Below are positions 1 through 8,438 of a stretch of DNA of 29,864 nucleotides, in pieces; the stretch's first letter is position 1, and each line of letters opens with the position of its first letter. The notes beneath the pieces are model-generated. The model did no database searches and was not told where the DNA came from. It worked only from the letters and a program-made list of their open reading frames with translations. Source of the stretch: Anaerolineaceae bacterium (GTDB taxonomy: Bacteria; Chloroflexota; Anaerolineae; Anaerolineales; Anaerolineaceae). The stretch spans positions 1 to 29,864 of the forward strand of contig JAGOIM010000002.1 in NCBI GenBank assembly GCA_017995665.1, read 5' to 3'. The translations under genes and the position numbers were made by a program.

Positions 1-483
1 CCCTTCAAGAATTAAACATGAATGATACAAGTCAAAGGAACTTAAATAATCCTTATTGGAGACGATCTTTTGTATTAATTCGAAATCATTCATCTGAATT
101 AATATATTATAAATTTTGCCCTTATTGACTTCATCATTTACATCACGAATCAAATTTAATAAACGAACACCAGAACCAATTGGCAGATAATCGTTAAAAA
201 ATTGGATCGCTGCAGAAAATTGTGGTTCACGACCTTTCTTGATATCTTTATACAAGCTCTCCAATTGATCAATGGGTACTGAGGTTTGGGCTTTTTTTTG
301 AATGCCCCGAGGAACGAATTCTTCATATTCTGAAAGTAGATTAGGGTAACGCTGATTGGATTGAGTTTGTTGGGCTTGGGAGGGGCTTTGTGTAATTGGG
401 TTCAATTTAGCCCCACAAACTCCACAAAATCTCGCATCATGCCTAATAGCCGTTTGACAATTTGAGCATAAAAGTTCAGACAT
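1..483 (-). CDS. Zinc-ribbon protein, partial (3' end outside window)
   Basis: An open frame starts at the ATG at 481-483 and stays open to the left edge, about 161 codons, so the C-terminus is missing. The N-terminus reads MSELLCSNCQTAIRHDARFC and continues GVCG, a CxxC...CxxC zinc ribbon of the kind found several more times in this cluster. A Gln/Ser/Pro-rich linker and a mostly helical, soluble-looking region follow. I do not recognise the rest. The start is one base after the stop of the preceding gene, with a GGAGA Shine-Dalgarno (SD) sequence 11 bases upstream inside that gene, so translational coupling is likely. The shared zinc-ribbon style and spacing suggest it belongs to the same operon as the SPFH/HerA genes. 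Its function is unknown. Confidence 0.75.
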   Translation of the reverse strand, partial: MSELLCSNCQTAIRHDARFCGVCGAKLNPITQSPSQAQQTQSNQRYPNLLSEYEEFVPRGIQKKAQTSVPIDQLESLYKDIKKGREPQFSAAIQFFNDYLPIGSGVRLLNLIRDVNDEVNKGKIYNILIQMNDFELIQKIVSNKDYLSSFDLYHSCLILEG

Positions 484-484
484 T

Positions 485-811
485 TTAAATCATTTCTCCT
501 TTTTTCCATCTTAGGATATCTTTTCTCAATGATCGCAATGCTTTTTCAGGCTCGCGAATTATCCAGTCAAGTGTGAGTAAAGCAGCCAAGGGTGTCATTT
601 TTAAGTCAGACACCAATAAGCTGTAAGGCACTTCTCTAATGATGAGCTCAACCTTTTTCCCAGCCAAAATGTCCAAAAAAGCTTCTTTGATAATAAGATC
701 AGCATTGTTCAATTTGGCAAGTATAAGTTCAAGGTTTTTTACAGGAATTTGAAACTGTTCTTTCAACACATCACTGTAATCTTTGCTTGTGAAAATTATT
801 TTCTCATCCAT
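485..811 (-). CDS. Hypothetical 108-residue protein
   Basis: This small soluble protein has no signal peptide, TM segment or motif that I recognise. I prefer the ATG at 811 to the one at 818-820: the AAGGA at 821-825 touches the upstream ATG but sits 9 bases from the inner one. The gene overlaps the 3' end of the acidic metallopeptidase-like gene by 8 bases and ends one base before the next zinc-ribbon gene, so it is part of the operon. Because it directly follows a possible toxin-type metallopeptidase it could be an immunity or cofactor protein, but that rests on position alone. The C-terminus is basic (the last 20 residues include several K and R). Confidence 0.7.
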   Translation of the reverse strand: MDEKIIFTSKDYSDVLKEQFQIPVKNLELILAKLNNADLIIKEAFLDILAGKKVELIIREVPYSLLVSDLKMTPLAALLTLDWIIREPEKALRSLRKDILRWKKGEMI

Positions 812-2255
812 ATATTCCATTCCTTATCATCTCTGCATAATTGAAACTATCCATTTCAATTGGTTGTGACATATATTCCTCATTACCATATATTGTTCTG
901 TCTTTGTAATCATCTATGTTTTCTTCCCAAGACTGTCTGATACTTTCCGGTACAGTTCCCGGGTTTCTGACTGCAAACTCTTGATAGGCGTGTCTGCCCT
1001 CGTGAATTATGGTATCCAGGTTTTCTTCCAGAGGCATTTCTCCGGCTACATGATTTGAATTGATAATCAATTTTTCTCCGTCGTATGCGCCATACATATC
1101 AGATGGCATGTCCTCTAATACGATATCCATAGGAGGGCGTCCTTGATGCCCGGCGATAATCGATTCGGCTTCTTGCAATGTCGTTAATCGTTCTTCTGTC
1201 TCCAGAGTTTCCCAGACATTTGGTTGGAGTTCGTTAACGGCTTGAAGGTCAGATGCGATTTCATTTGCGACCTCAACGGTATCAGAAACAAAACCCGCTT
1301 CTTCTGGGCCTGAGTTATACAATTCTGACATAGAGTCAATGTAATCTTGTGAGGAGTCCAATACTTCATTTGTGTTAAAACCATCGTAAGAATGTTTTCC
1401 GAATCGTTCTAAACCTCTGCTTGTTTCATTTTCCTCATCATAGTTAAGAACCGGTTCCACTCTAATATGTCCTTCCGTGTTCTCCCGGCCATCAACCGTA
1501 TCTTGTTCGATGCTCAATTGCTCAGGGCTAAAACCGCTATCATCAGAAACACTTGATACATCATCAATAGTGTCTTCTCCTGTTTGGTCAAAAGCTAACT
1601 CTTCAGTGTTGCCAGTATCTTCAGTTTCAAGATCGGTCAAAGTGCTCCCATCATCCTGATTAGGTGTCGAATCTATTACTAGAGAATCGGTGATTTCAGA
1701 GGCTTGCTCAAGATCACTGTCCATATAGACTTCTTCCATAGCTTGGTTGATTCTGTCCAAATCGGCTGATTCTTGTTGGTCCAGGCTCCACTCAGCATCT
1801 CTGGCTGCAGATGAAAACTCGGATGTGAACGGGGCATCTGAGTCCCGAGGCAGATCGTTTACCATTTGATAAACATCTTCACGCATTTCATCAACCGAAG
1901 GGATTTCTTGTGCAGGCTTAGAGAGTTCCTCTATCTCTTCCGTGCTCCATTCAGTGGGAGGATTTTCTGGTGAAACCAAGATTTCAGACTCTTCTGAAAC
2001 CTCTAATGAAGGCGAGTTATCTTCCAATGGGTCCAAGCCCTCGTTTATCTGATTTGTATCACTCACTTCTGATACAGCTTCCGAATCTAAAATATTGACC
2101 TCATTTTGATCTGAAGCCACTTCTTCTGTTTGCATTGTGATTTCTCCAACATCAAAATCTTCTTCAATTACCTCAAGATCAGGGGTATCGATTGTTTCAA
2201 ACGATTCCGGCGCAGCATCCGGTATATCACTACTATAATCATCGTCTAAATCCAT
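804..2255 (-). CDS. Acidic protein with C-terminal HExxH metallopeptidase-like domain
   Basis: The protein has 483 residues. Residues 1 to about 270 are strongly acidic (rich in D, E, S and T) and probably disordered. The C-terminal region, about 340-483, looks folded and contains IIHEGRHAYQ with H418, E419 and H422, the classical HExxH zinc-binding motif. Further on, QPIEMDSF supplies E467 (or D469) as a likely third metal ligand, as in gluzincin-like toxin and phage peptidase domains carrying an HE.RHAYQ motif. No signal peptide is visible. The start overlaps the HerA-like ATPase stop by one base (TAATG) and has an AAGGAG SD. The domain could be a peptidase effector handled by the neighbouring ATPase; the architecture is seen directly, while the effector role is inference. 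An antirestriction-type or structural metallopeptidase is an alternative. Confidence 0.8.
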   Translation of the reverse strand: MDLDDDYSSDIPDAAPESFETIDTPDLEVIEEDFDVGEITMQTEEVASDQNEVNILDSEAVSEVSDTNQINEGLDPLEDNSPSLEVSEESEILVSPENPPTEWSTEEIEELSKPAQEIPSVDEMREDVYQMVNDLPRDSDAPFTSEFSSAARDAEWSLDQQESADLDRINQAMEEVYMDSDLEQASEITDSLVIDSTPNQDDGSTLTDLETEDTGNTEELAFDQTGEDTIDDVSSVSDDSGFSPEQLSIEQDTVDGRENTEGHIRVEPVLNYDEENETSRGLERFGKHSYDGFNTNEVLDSSQDYIDSMSELYNSGPEEAGFVSDTVEVANEIASDLQAVNELQPNVWETLETEERLTTLQEAESIIAGHQGRPPMDIVLEDMPSDMYGAYDGEKLIINSNHVAGEMPLEENLDTIIHEGRHAYQEFAVRNPGTVPESIRQSWEENIDDYKDRTIYGNEEYMSQPIEMDSFNYAEMIRNGIYG

Positions 2256-5236
2256 TAAACTCCTTTCGATGAAACGATACTCAGCAACTTCATCATACGT
2301 TTATTTTGAACAGGATCAGAATAAACTTCATTGCGTAGAAGCTGAATTTGATTTGCAAGAACGCAATATGTCAAACCTAATGAAGACTCCGAGTCCATCT
2401 CTTTTTTATTTACAAGCCATTCTCTTAATTGATTAATTTTCGAATCAATTTCTTCTTGAGTTTTGGCATCGAGCAATTCCCTGGTTTTTTGTGAAATTGC
2501 ATTTGCTACTCCTGGGTTTGAGAAGTAGTTGTTTTTCACAGTCGAACGATATTTACACGAAAAATCTTTTCGTCCTGGGCAGTAAAAGCAAGAATGCATT
2601 GGCATAATCACAACCCATTGATCTAATTTCGAATCTGTTTGGATTAATTTCGTTTGTTTTTCAGCTTGATTAACAAAATTAAAGGCTGAGTTCCATGGCA
2701 CTGTTTCAATCTCTCCTAGCCCAAGTGTCGTTAGCTTTTGTATCATTCGTTGCCGGATAAAGCTGTCTGAAAGATTCTTCAACCGGTCAGGGTTATAACC
2801 ATCCTGATCGCCAAATTCCGGAACTTTCAAATGAACCGGTTGTCCATACATACTGCGTACAATTGCAAAACCAGGCTTGAGAGTTCTGGCATATGTTTTC
2901 TGATTCTGATTGAGGTTTGTGACATTTGAGAAAAGCTCAAAACTTGGTGCATCTTCCAACCAGTGCATAATTTTTATATAGGTATTTCCAATAGCACCTT
3001 TTACTAAGACGGTGGGAATTTGCTCAGCAATGATGATTCCCTCTCCAAAACCACGAACTTCAGCCAATAGATTGCTGAAAGTCTCTCCAGCACCACCTCT
3101 GCTATTTCCGCTACCGTCAGATCCTGAGCCAACTTCACTCATCAATCGATGGGCTTCTTCTACGATTGTGATATGCGGTTTCGATTTTGGTCTGGGGTCT
3201 ACCTCTAATGCCTCTGCAAATGAAATCAGCAGAAAGCCCATCATTAATGCAATATCATCGGTGGAGCCTATCCGACCAAGTTCCATTATTGTAGGTTGCT
3301 TTAATATCAAATTGAATGGCATAGATTTTCGGACATTTAATGTATTACCCACGTTTTCTAACAAATCGCCAATTCTGATGACAGAGGCTTGTCTGATATT
3401 ATCACCAACTTCCCTGCCATATTTTAAGTTATCAGTGATAAAACTAATTGCATCAAAAAATTCAGACAAAATCGGGTATTCATGAGCCTCACTTCCGCGG
3501 TCCAAAGCAATATCCCAGCCTTTGTCGCGATAAACCTTCCTTAATGCTTCGCGGTAAACCATGGGTAAAGGTTCCTGAAGCGAAAAAGCGGATTCGAAAA
3601 TTCCCATCATTCGCGAAATGTGCGTTTTAATTAACACTCCCGGTTGAACTTCGAAAGGATTGAAGCGAAAAGGGGAGGTGCTTTCATCGCCAACGGTGAA
3701 AATTAGCAAATCATCATAAAGCCCTTCAAAACCTAAGAGTTCCCGGTAATCGGGTTTGTCAACAGGATATAGAACCATAAATGGCAAGCCATGATCGTTC
3801 CATAATTGGGAGAGAATATGCTTTATCGTTGTGCTTTTACCAGAACCAGTGGAACCTGCGATTAATGCATGCCGAGTTAAATCGGGGATGGGAATACTGA
3901 AATCTTCAGAAGTTGCAGTACCACGATGATAAATTTGTCCTAATTTAATCCCCGGGATTTTCACTATATTTTTTTGCAAGGCTAAAACATCATCTTTGTT
4001 TGCCCGTGTTTGTTCACGTAACTCCAATTCATCAATTGGAGAAATAAATGGTTCGTTTCGAACTAAAGTTCCAGGAATATAACCGGATTCGGGAGGAATG
4101 GGCAAGCGGAAAGCGCCATAAGCTTCTTGTTCAGTACAAAAGTAACGTAAGCGTTGTAAGGGGGGAGCGGCAATTGTGTGCCCCCAGAAATCATGTTCAA
4201 GGAAACGGATATTGTTAAGCTCTGTTTGAAATTGCTCTTCATTTGCCGGTTGACTCGCTACCCAGGTTGTCGGGTAGATGTTTGCCGCGTTTCCCATCAT
4301 TTCGGACCCCAGGGCTTCAGCAAGGCTACGTGGTGCACTGGTTTCACCAACTAAGTGAACCCTGACCATCTGTAGTTGTTCTCGCTCAATCATCAGCGAT
4401 TCATAGACATAAACTCCAATTTGTGCGCGTTTACGAATATATTCTTCAAGGACATCCTGGTCTTCATTCGCCGTTTTCTTAAACATGCCTATCATAAAGC
4501 TAACATTGTAAATTTCCTGATCGAACATCTTCGTTGGGCGTAAGCTTACATCAACGTAGGATTTTTCAGGTTGGGAGGCCAGTGAGGCAAAAAAGCGGGA
4601 CATCGGGTTTGAAGTTTGAGATGGTACAAAAGGATGAACTATATAATCGCCGACCCTTTCTTTAGGTGCAAGTGCTGTCATTGGGCGAATAGGCATTTCT
4701 TCATACTTTCGAATTTCGAGGACATTTTCTGAAGTTAGCGATTGGAATTTTATTGGCTCATAAAAAAACAAAAATTCTTCTTTATTCGTTACCGGTTCAA
4801 TTGGATAACCAAAGGGTTCCTCAATTGGGAAAAGACTATAAAACTTTTCCCATAACTTCTCCGCAAGAATGAGCGCATGCTGTTGGTTCTTTCCAAACAC
4901 TTTTGCCAAATAGATCATATCAATCAAGTTGGGTTGGCCGGGGGTTGGATTTGGAGTAGAGATAAAACGTAAATTAAAAGTTGAATGGTTTTCACGAATG
5001 CGTGTCAGGTCATAAATAAACCGGAATTGTCTCTTTTGCACCAGTCCAATCCGATCATTTCCCACTCGAGTCAGGTCATCAGAAAGCATAGCCGGCAAAA
5101 AAGGAACTCTCGCAGCCCAAATTGCATGTACACCTGAAAGGGCTTTATAGGTAACGCCATTGGTATTGTCAAAACCGGCTGCTTGATTTACAAGGGTTTC
5201 ATTGCTTGTGAAAATAAATGGATAAATAATTTTCAT
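2255..5236 (-). CDS. HerA/FtsK-superfamily P-loop ATPase (DUF87-like)
   Basis: This 993-residue protein has an N-terminal region of about 420 residues that I cannot assign, followed by a HerA/FtsK-type ATPase core. The Walker A GSTGSGKST spans about 461-469 (catalytic K467), and the Walker B ITIVEEAHR has acidic residues near 693-694. A Gly/Ser-rich loop follows Walker B, then AEVRGFGEGIIIAEQIP, typical of the HerA/VirB4 branch. Near the C-terminus (about 875-895) is a Cys cluster, HSCFYCPGRKDFSC, which may bind metal. Proteins of this superfamily pump DNA or protein through ring-shaped hexamers; the substrate here is unknown. The gene is preceded by an AAGGAA SD, and a TATAAT-containing spacer could give it its own promoter. 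It is coupled to the metallopeptidase-like gene by a one-base overlap. Confidence 0.9.
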   Translation of the reverse strand: MKIIYPFIFTSNETLVNQAAGFDNTNGVTYKALSGVHAIWAARVPFLPAMLSDDLTRVGNDRIGLVQKRQFRFIYDLTRIRENHSTFNLRFISTPNPTPGQPNLIDMIYLAKVFGKNQQHALILAEKLWEKFYSLFPIEEPFGYPIEPVTNKEEFLFFYEPIKFQSLTSENVLEIRKYEEMPIRPMTALAPKERVGDYIVHPFVPSQTSNPMSRFFASLASQPEKSYVDVSLRPTKMFDQEIYNVSFMIGMFKKTANEDQDVLEEYIRKRAQIGVYVYESLMIEREQLQMVRVHLVGETSAPRSLAEALGSEMMGNAANIYPTTWVASQPANEEQFQTELNNIRFLEHDFWGHTIAAPPLQRLRYFCTEQEAYGAFRLPIPPESGYIPGTLVRNEPFISPIDELELREQTRANKDDVLALQKNIVKIPGIKLGQIYHRGTATSEDFSIPIPDLTRHALIAGSTGSGKSTTIKHILSQLWNDHGLPFMVLYPVDKPDYRELLGFEGLYDDLLIFTVGDESTSPFRFNPFEVQPGVLIKTHISRMMGIFESAFSLQEPLPMVYREALRKVYRDKGWDIALDRGSEAHEYPILSEFFDAISFITDNLKYGREVGDNIRQASVIRIGDLLENVGNTLNVRKSMPFNLILKQPTIMELGRIGSTDDIALMMGFLLISFAEALEVDPRPKSKPHITIVEEAHRLMSEVGSGSDGSGNSRGGAGETFSNLLAEVRGFGEGIIIAEQIPTVLVKGAIGNTYIKIMHWLEDAPSFELFSNVTNLNQNQKTYARTLKPGFAIVRSMYGQPVHLKVPEFGDQDGYNPDRLKNLSDSFIRQRMIQKLTTLGLGEIETVPWNSAFNFVNQAEKQTKLIQTDSKLDQWVVIMPMHSCFYCPGRKDFSCKYRSTVKNNYFSNPGVANAISQKTRELLDAKTQEEIDSKINQLREWLVNKKEMDSESSLGLTYCVLANQIQLLRNEVYSDPVQNKRMMKLLSIVSSKGV

Positions 5237-5282
5237 TTTATTCCTTTTGGTTCATTTAGAACTAAACTAATGATATGGTCAA

Positions 5283-5288
5283 ATTATA
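5283..5288 (-). promoter_or_regulatory. Possible -10 element upstream of the HerA-like gene
   Basis: A perfect TATAAT on the minus strand lies 47 bases before the HerA-like ATG, inside a 126-bp AT-rich spacer that carries no other feature I can support. No good -35 hexamer sits at 16-18 bases. It would allow the ATPase and downstream genes to be transcribed separately from the zinc-ribbon genes. Confidence 0.35.
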
Positions 5289-5362
5289 CTATTATTGAAG
5301 TGTTGATGACATGCAAACCATCTCTTTTCTATAAAGTTCTATCTATATATCCACAACGTGTC

Positions 5363-6286
5363 TTAATACATTAACCGCTTGGTTTTAATGATTTCTTCAT
5401 CATTAGATTCAATTGATCTTTTTAGTCCGGGTATGACATCCTCGTTCATTTTCTTTAATTTCCAACGATGCTTTTGGATAAAACCTTGTAATGATTGGGT
5501 TACCAAGAACACTGCGGTTGGTAGTAATACAATAAATGCCGGCAGATCCCTTATGCCGGAAAGATACGCAAGATATCCACCAGTAATCAACATAAGAATT
5601 AACGGGAGAGTTATCCATGAGCACCCTGGTTCATATTTTGGAAGAGAAGTTGGGTACTGCTTCAAAAATTCGGACTTGTCAGTAGAAGCTAAATCAAGTT
5701 TTTCATGAAGTATTCTTTTCTCTTTTTGAAGGTCTCTTAATTTACTTTGTTTAATTTCCTCGAATGTGGCTAATTTGTCCACACCGCATTTAGAACAAAA
5801 TTTATTCGAAGCTTCAACCAATTCTCCACAATTGGGACATGCTTTGCCTAAGGTTTCGCCACAATTCGAGCAAAAAGTCGTACCAACCGAATTGGCTTTC
5901 TTGCAGGCAGGGTTCGGACAAATCCAGGCATCAGTCCGTTCTGCTTGAGGAAGAATGGGGCTGGGACTTTGGGGTGGTATCGCGGAGAAATTACCTCCAA
6001 AATTAGAACCGGGGCTTGTAAAAAATGCGTCCGGGTCAGATAAGCCAGCCTGATTTCCTATTGCTGCTGTTAATTGTTTGTCATATTCACTGCGATTTTC
6101 TGCATTCAACAAAGTTGTCCGGGCATTTTCAATTGTTCGCAAAGCATTATTTGCCTCATCAACAATCTCTGGCTTATGATGGGTCACCAAACCTCGCCAT
6201 TTTTGATACTGTTCATCTAACTTGATCTCGATTTCTTGAGTCGAAGCTGATTGAGGTAATTGTAATAAGTCGTAATAATTAATCAT
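5363..6286 (-). CDS. J-like/double zinc ribbon/two-TM protein, copy 1
   Basis: This 307-residue protein starts MINYYDLLQLPQSASTQEIE, which matches helix I-II of a DnaJ J-domain. The position where HPD should stand reads THHKPEI, so the Hsp70-activating tripeptide is absent. Residues about 117-168 form two zinc ribbons (CPNPAC...CSNC and CPNC...CSKC, double-zinc-ribbon style). A charged helix and two hydrophobic segments (about 220-265) follow, then a basic cytoplasmic tail. It is the last of four adjacent paralogues. Its N-terminal half is almost identical to copy 2, whereas the TM part is unique. The SD is AAAGGAA. It probably acts at the membrane as an adaptor in the Hsp70/SPFH cluster; that role is inferred. 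Confidence 0.9.
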   Translation of the reverse strand: MINYYDLLQLPQSASTQEIEIKLDEQYQKWRGLVTHHKPEIVDEANNALRTIENARTTLLNAENRSEYDKQLTAAIGNQAGLSDPDAFFTSPGSNFGGNFSAIPPQSPSPILPQAERTDAWICPNPACKKANSVGTTFCSNCGETLGKACPNCGELVEASNKFCSKCGVDKLATFEEIKQSKLRDLQKEKRILHEKLDLASTDKSEFLKQYPTSLPKYEPGCSWITLPLILMLITGGYLAYLSGIRDLPAFIVLLPTAVFLVTQSLQGFIQKHRWKLKKMNEDVIPGLKRSIESNDEEIIKTKRLMY

Positions 6287-6440
6287 TATTTCCTTTCGAC
6301 GGTGTAAAGTCGAAGAATATTGTTTTGATGAAGAGTAGCAGGCAAATTGAAAAATGTTATCTGTCTGCTACTTCCCAAATTATCGTCGATCTGATGCCTC
6401 GTCGGATCATCATTGTTAAGTAAAAAATTGAAGAGCAAAT
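6287..6440 (-). repeat. Duplicated 154-bp spacer, unit A
   Basis: This intergenic segment differs from 7326-7479 at a single base that I can find (T versus C in the CGYCGG context near 6400). Both lie exactly 1039 bp apart between paralogous genes. The unit holds a 6-bp stem (TTCGAC/GTCGAA, 6295-6314) next to the SD of the following gene and a longer interrupted stem (6334-6372). It was duplicated together with the flanking gene halves. Confidence 0.9.
6334..6372. other. Inverted repeat AGTAGCAG/CTGCTACT in spacer unit A
   Basis: An 8-bp perfect stem, extendable to 11 positions with one imperfect pair, encloses a 17-base loop. It has no following T tract on the minus strand, so I read it as a possible RNA-processing or pausing structure in the polycistronic message, not as a terminator. 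The same structure recurs at +1039. Confidence 0.4.
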
Positions 6441-7325
6441 CTAATACTTCCTTTTTTTAACTTCTTCGATTTGTCCTTCAATGCTTTTTAATTGAGGAAG
6501 CAATTTTTCGTTAATTGACTTTTTGCCTTTTAAAGCTCTCTCCAATAAAATGACACCGAAAGTAATACCAAAGGCAACCAAAACTGCTAATACCATGGAT
6601 CCACTCCAGTTTCTTATGAGAAACATAGAAGCTACTGCCAGGAATATAGTAATAAAGGGTAGTAAACAACCAGTATCAGGAATAAATTCCTTGTGGTTTT
6701 TGGCAAAAGCCAGGGGATTATTTTCTGCCTCCTGAAGGAGTTGTTCAACTTTTGATTGTTGTTCGCGCAAAGCTTGAATTTCCGCTTTTTTGCTCTCTTC
6801 GAAAAAGCTTTGTTTATCCACGCCACAATTTGAACAGAACTTATTGGATGCTTCAACTAAGGCTCCACAATTTGGGCAGTTTTTTGCAAGGGTTTCCCCA
6901 CAATTGGCACAGAAAGTGGTTCCGATTGGGTTGGCTTTTTTGCAGGCAGTGTTCGGACAAATCCAGGCATCCGTTCGTTCTGCTTGAGGAAGAACGGGAC
7001 TGGGCCTTTGGGGTGGTATCCCGGAGAAATTACCCCCAAAATTAGAACCGGAGCTTGTAAAAATTGCGTCCGGGTCAGATAAGCCAGCCTGATTTCCAAG
7101 TGTTGCTGTTAATTGTTTGTCATATTCACTGCGCTTTTCTGCATTCAACAAAGTTGTCCGGGCATTTTCAATTGTTCGCAAAGCATTGTTTGCCTCATCG
7201 ACAATCTCTGGCTTGTGATGGGTTACCAAACCTCGCCATTTTTGATACTGTTCATCTAACTTGATCTCGATTTCTTGAGTCGAAGCTGATTGAGGTAATT
7301 GTAATAAGTCGTAATAATTAATCAT
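6441..7325 (-). CDS. J-like/double zinc ribbon/two-TM protein, copy 2 (hybrid)
   Basis: This 294-residue protein has the same layout as its neighbours: a J-like N-terminus without HPD, two zinc ribbons, a charged helix, two TM segments (about 215-260) and a short basic tail. It is a mosaic. Residues 1 to about 115 are nearly the same as copy 1 (same MINYYDLLQL start), while from the first zinc ribbon onward it follows copy 3 (CANCGETLAKNCPNCGALVE, FFEESKKAE, IEGQIEEV). The switch lies near positions 6945-6990. An unequal crossover between copies 1 and 3 explains both the hybrid and the duplicated spacers on each side. The frame is intact and the SD AAAGGAA is present, so it is probably expressed. 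Confidence 0.9.
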   Translation of the reverse strand: MINYYDLLQLPQSASTQEIEIKLDEQYQKWRGLVTHHKPEIVDEANNALRTIENARTTLLNAEKRSEYDKQLTATLGNQAGLSDPDAIFTSSGSNFGGNFSGIPPQRPSPVLPQAERTDAWICPNTACKKANPIGTTFCANCGETLAKNCPNCGALVEASNKFCSNCGVDKQSFFEESKKAEIQALREQQSKVEQLLQEAENNPLAFAKNHKEFIPDTGCLLPFITIFLAVASMFLIRNWSGSMVLAVLVAFGITFGVILLERALKGKKSINEKLLPQLKSIEGQIEEVKKRKY

Positions 7326-7479
7326 TATTTCCTTTCGACGGTGTAAAGTCGAAGAATATTGTTTTGATGAAGAGTAGCAGGCAAATTGAAAAATGTTATC
7401 TGTCTGCTACTTCCCAAATTATCGTCGATCTGATGCCTCGCCGGATCATCATTGTTAAGTAAAAAATTGAAGAGCAAAT
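7326..7479 (-). repeat. Duplicated 154-bp spacer, unit B
   Basis: This is the second copy of the spacer described at 6287-6440, with a one-base difference, lying between copies 3 and 2 of the J-like genes. The identity continues a few bases into the 3' end of copy 3 and strongly into the N-terminal coding half of copy 2. Confidence 0.9.
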
Positions 7480-8388
7480 CTAATATTCTCTTTTTCTAAC
7501 TTCTTCAATTTGCCCTTCAATGCGTTTTAATTGAGGAAGCAAGTTTTCGGTAAGTACCCTTTTGCCCTTTGAGAGTGTAAGGAAGTATTTGTAACCAAAG
7601 AACAAACCAGCTGTAATTAACAATGATAGTATAGTTATTATAGAAATGTTGTCACTCAAATTCAATATCATATTCCCAATACCTATAAAAATAAGAAAAA
7701 ATACAAAGTAACTTCCGCAACCCAGTCCGGTGTTAGAAGTCAATTCCTTGTGGTTTTTAGCAAAAGCAGTGGGATTATTTTCTGCTTCCTGAATGAGTTG
7801 TTCAATTTTTGAATGTTGTTCGCGCAAAGCTTGAAGTTCGGCTTTTTTACTCTCTTCGAAAAAGCTTTGTCTATCAACGCCACAATTTGAACAGAACTTA
7901 TTGGATGCTTCTACTAAAGCTCCACAATTTGGGCAGTTCTTCGCAAGGGTTTCCCCACAATTGGCACAGAAAGTGGTTCCGATTGGGTTGGCTTTTTTGC
8001 AGTCAGGGTTCGGACAAATCCATGCATCTGTGCGGTCTAACATTCCTGGTTTTACAATAGCCGCCGTTGAACCCGTGCCCATAGTCGGGATGCCGAAAAC
8101 AGGGGCCATGGCAGGCTGAGCTATGGCGATGTTTGGATCGGCCAAACCACCTGAGTTGGCGAGCTCTTTATCCAGTTCTACATCATAGCTAAAACGGGAA
8201 GCTGGATCTAAAAGAGTTGAGCGCATTTGCTCAATAGTTTGGAGCGCTTGATTGGCTTGCATAGCGATGTTATTGTCATGATGAGTAACCAGGGCTTTCC
8301 ATTTTTGATATTGGTCATCTAATTTTGCCTCAATCTCACTTGCCGAGGCTGTTCTTGGAACTTGCAGTAAATCATAATAATTTTGCAT
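7480..8388 (-). CDS. J-like/double zinc ribbon/two-TM protein, copy 3
   Basis: The start is MQNYYDLLQVPRTASASEIE. I choose the ATG at 8388 over the one at 8403 because an AGGAGA SD lies just upstream of the inner ATG and nothing similar precedes the outer one. The protein is about 302 residues. The J-like helix pair has HHDNN in place of HPD. The zinc ribbons CPNPDC...CANC and CPNC...CSNC follow a Ala/Pro/Gly-rich linker. Two TM segments (about 220-270) end in a basic tail. It is the donor of the C-terminal half of copy 2 and is closest in its N-terminus to copy 4. It probably serves as a membrane adaptor of the cluster. Confidence 0.9.
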   Translation of the reverse strand: MQNYYDLLQVPRTASASEIEAKLDDQYQKWKALVTHHDNNIAMQANQALQTIEQMRSTLLDPASRFSYDVELDKELANSGGLADPNIAIAQPAMAPVFGIPTMGTGSTAAIVKPGMLDRTDAWICPNPDCKKANPIGTTFCANCGETLAKNCPNCGALVEASNKFCSNCGVDRQSFFEESKKAELQALREQHSKIEQLIQEAENNPTAFAKNHKELTSNTGLGCGSYFVFFLIFIGIGNMILNLSDNISIITILSLLITAGLFFGYKYFLTLSKGKRVLTENLLPQLKRIEGQIEEVRKREY

Positions 8389-8438
8389 TTCTTCTCCTGT
8401 CATTTGTCTTTATAATTTTTTGTCCATCATTTTGATGG

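Noticed and set aside
6334..6372. Hairpin in the J-like spacers as a terminator
   Set aside because: No T tract follows on the coding strand and downstream genes of the same operon continue.
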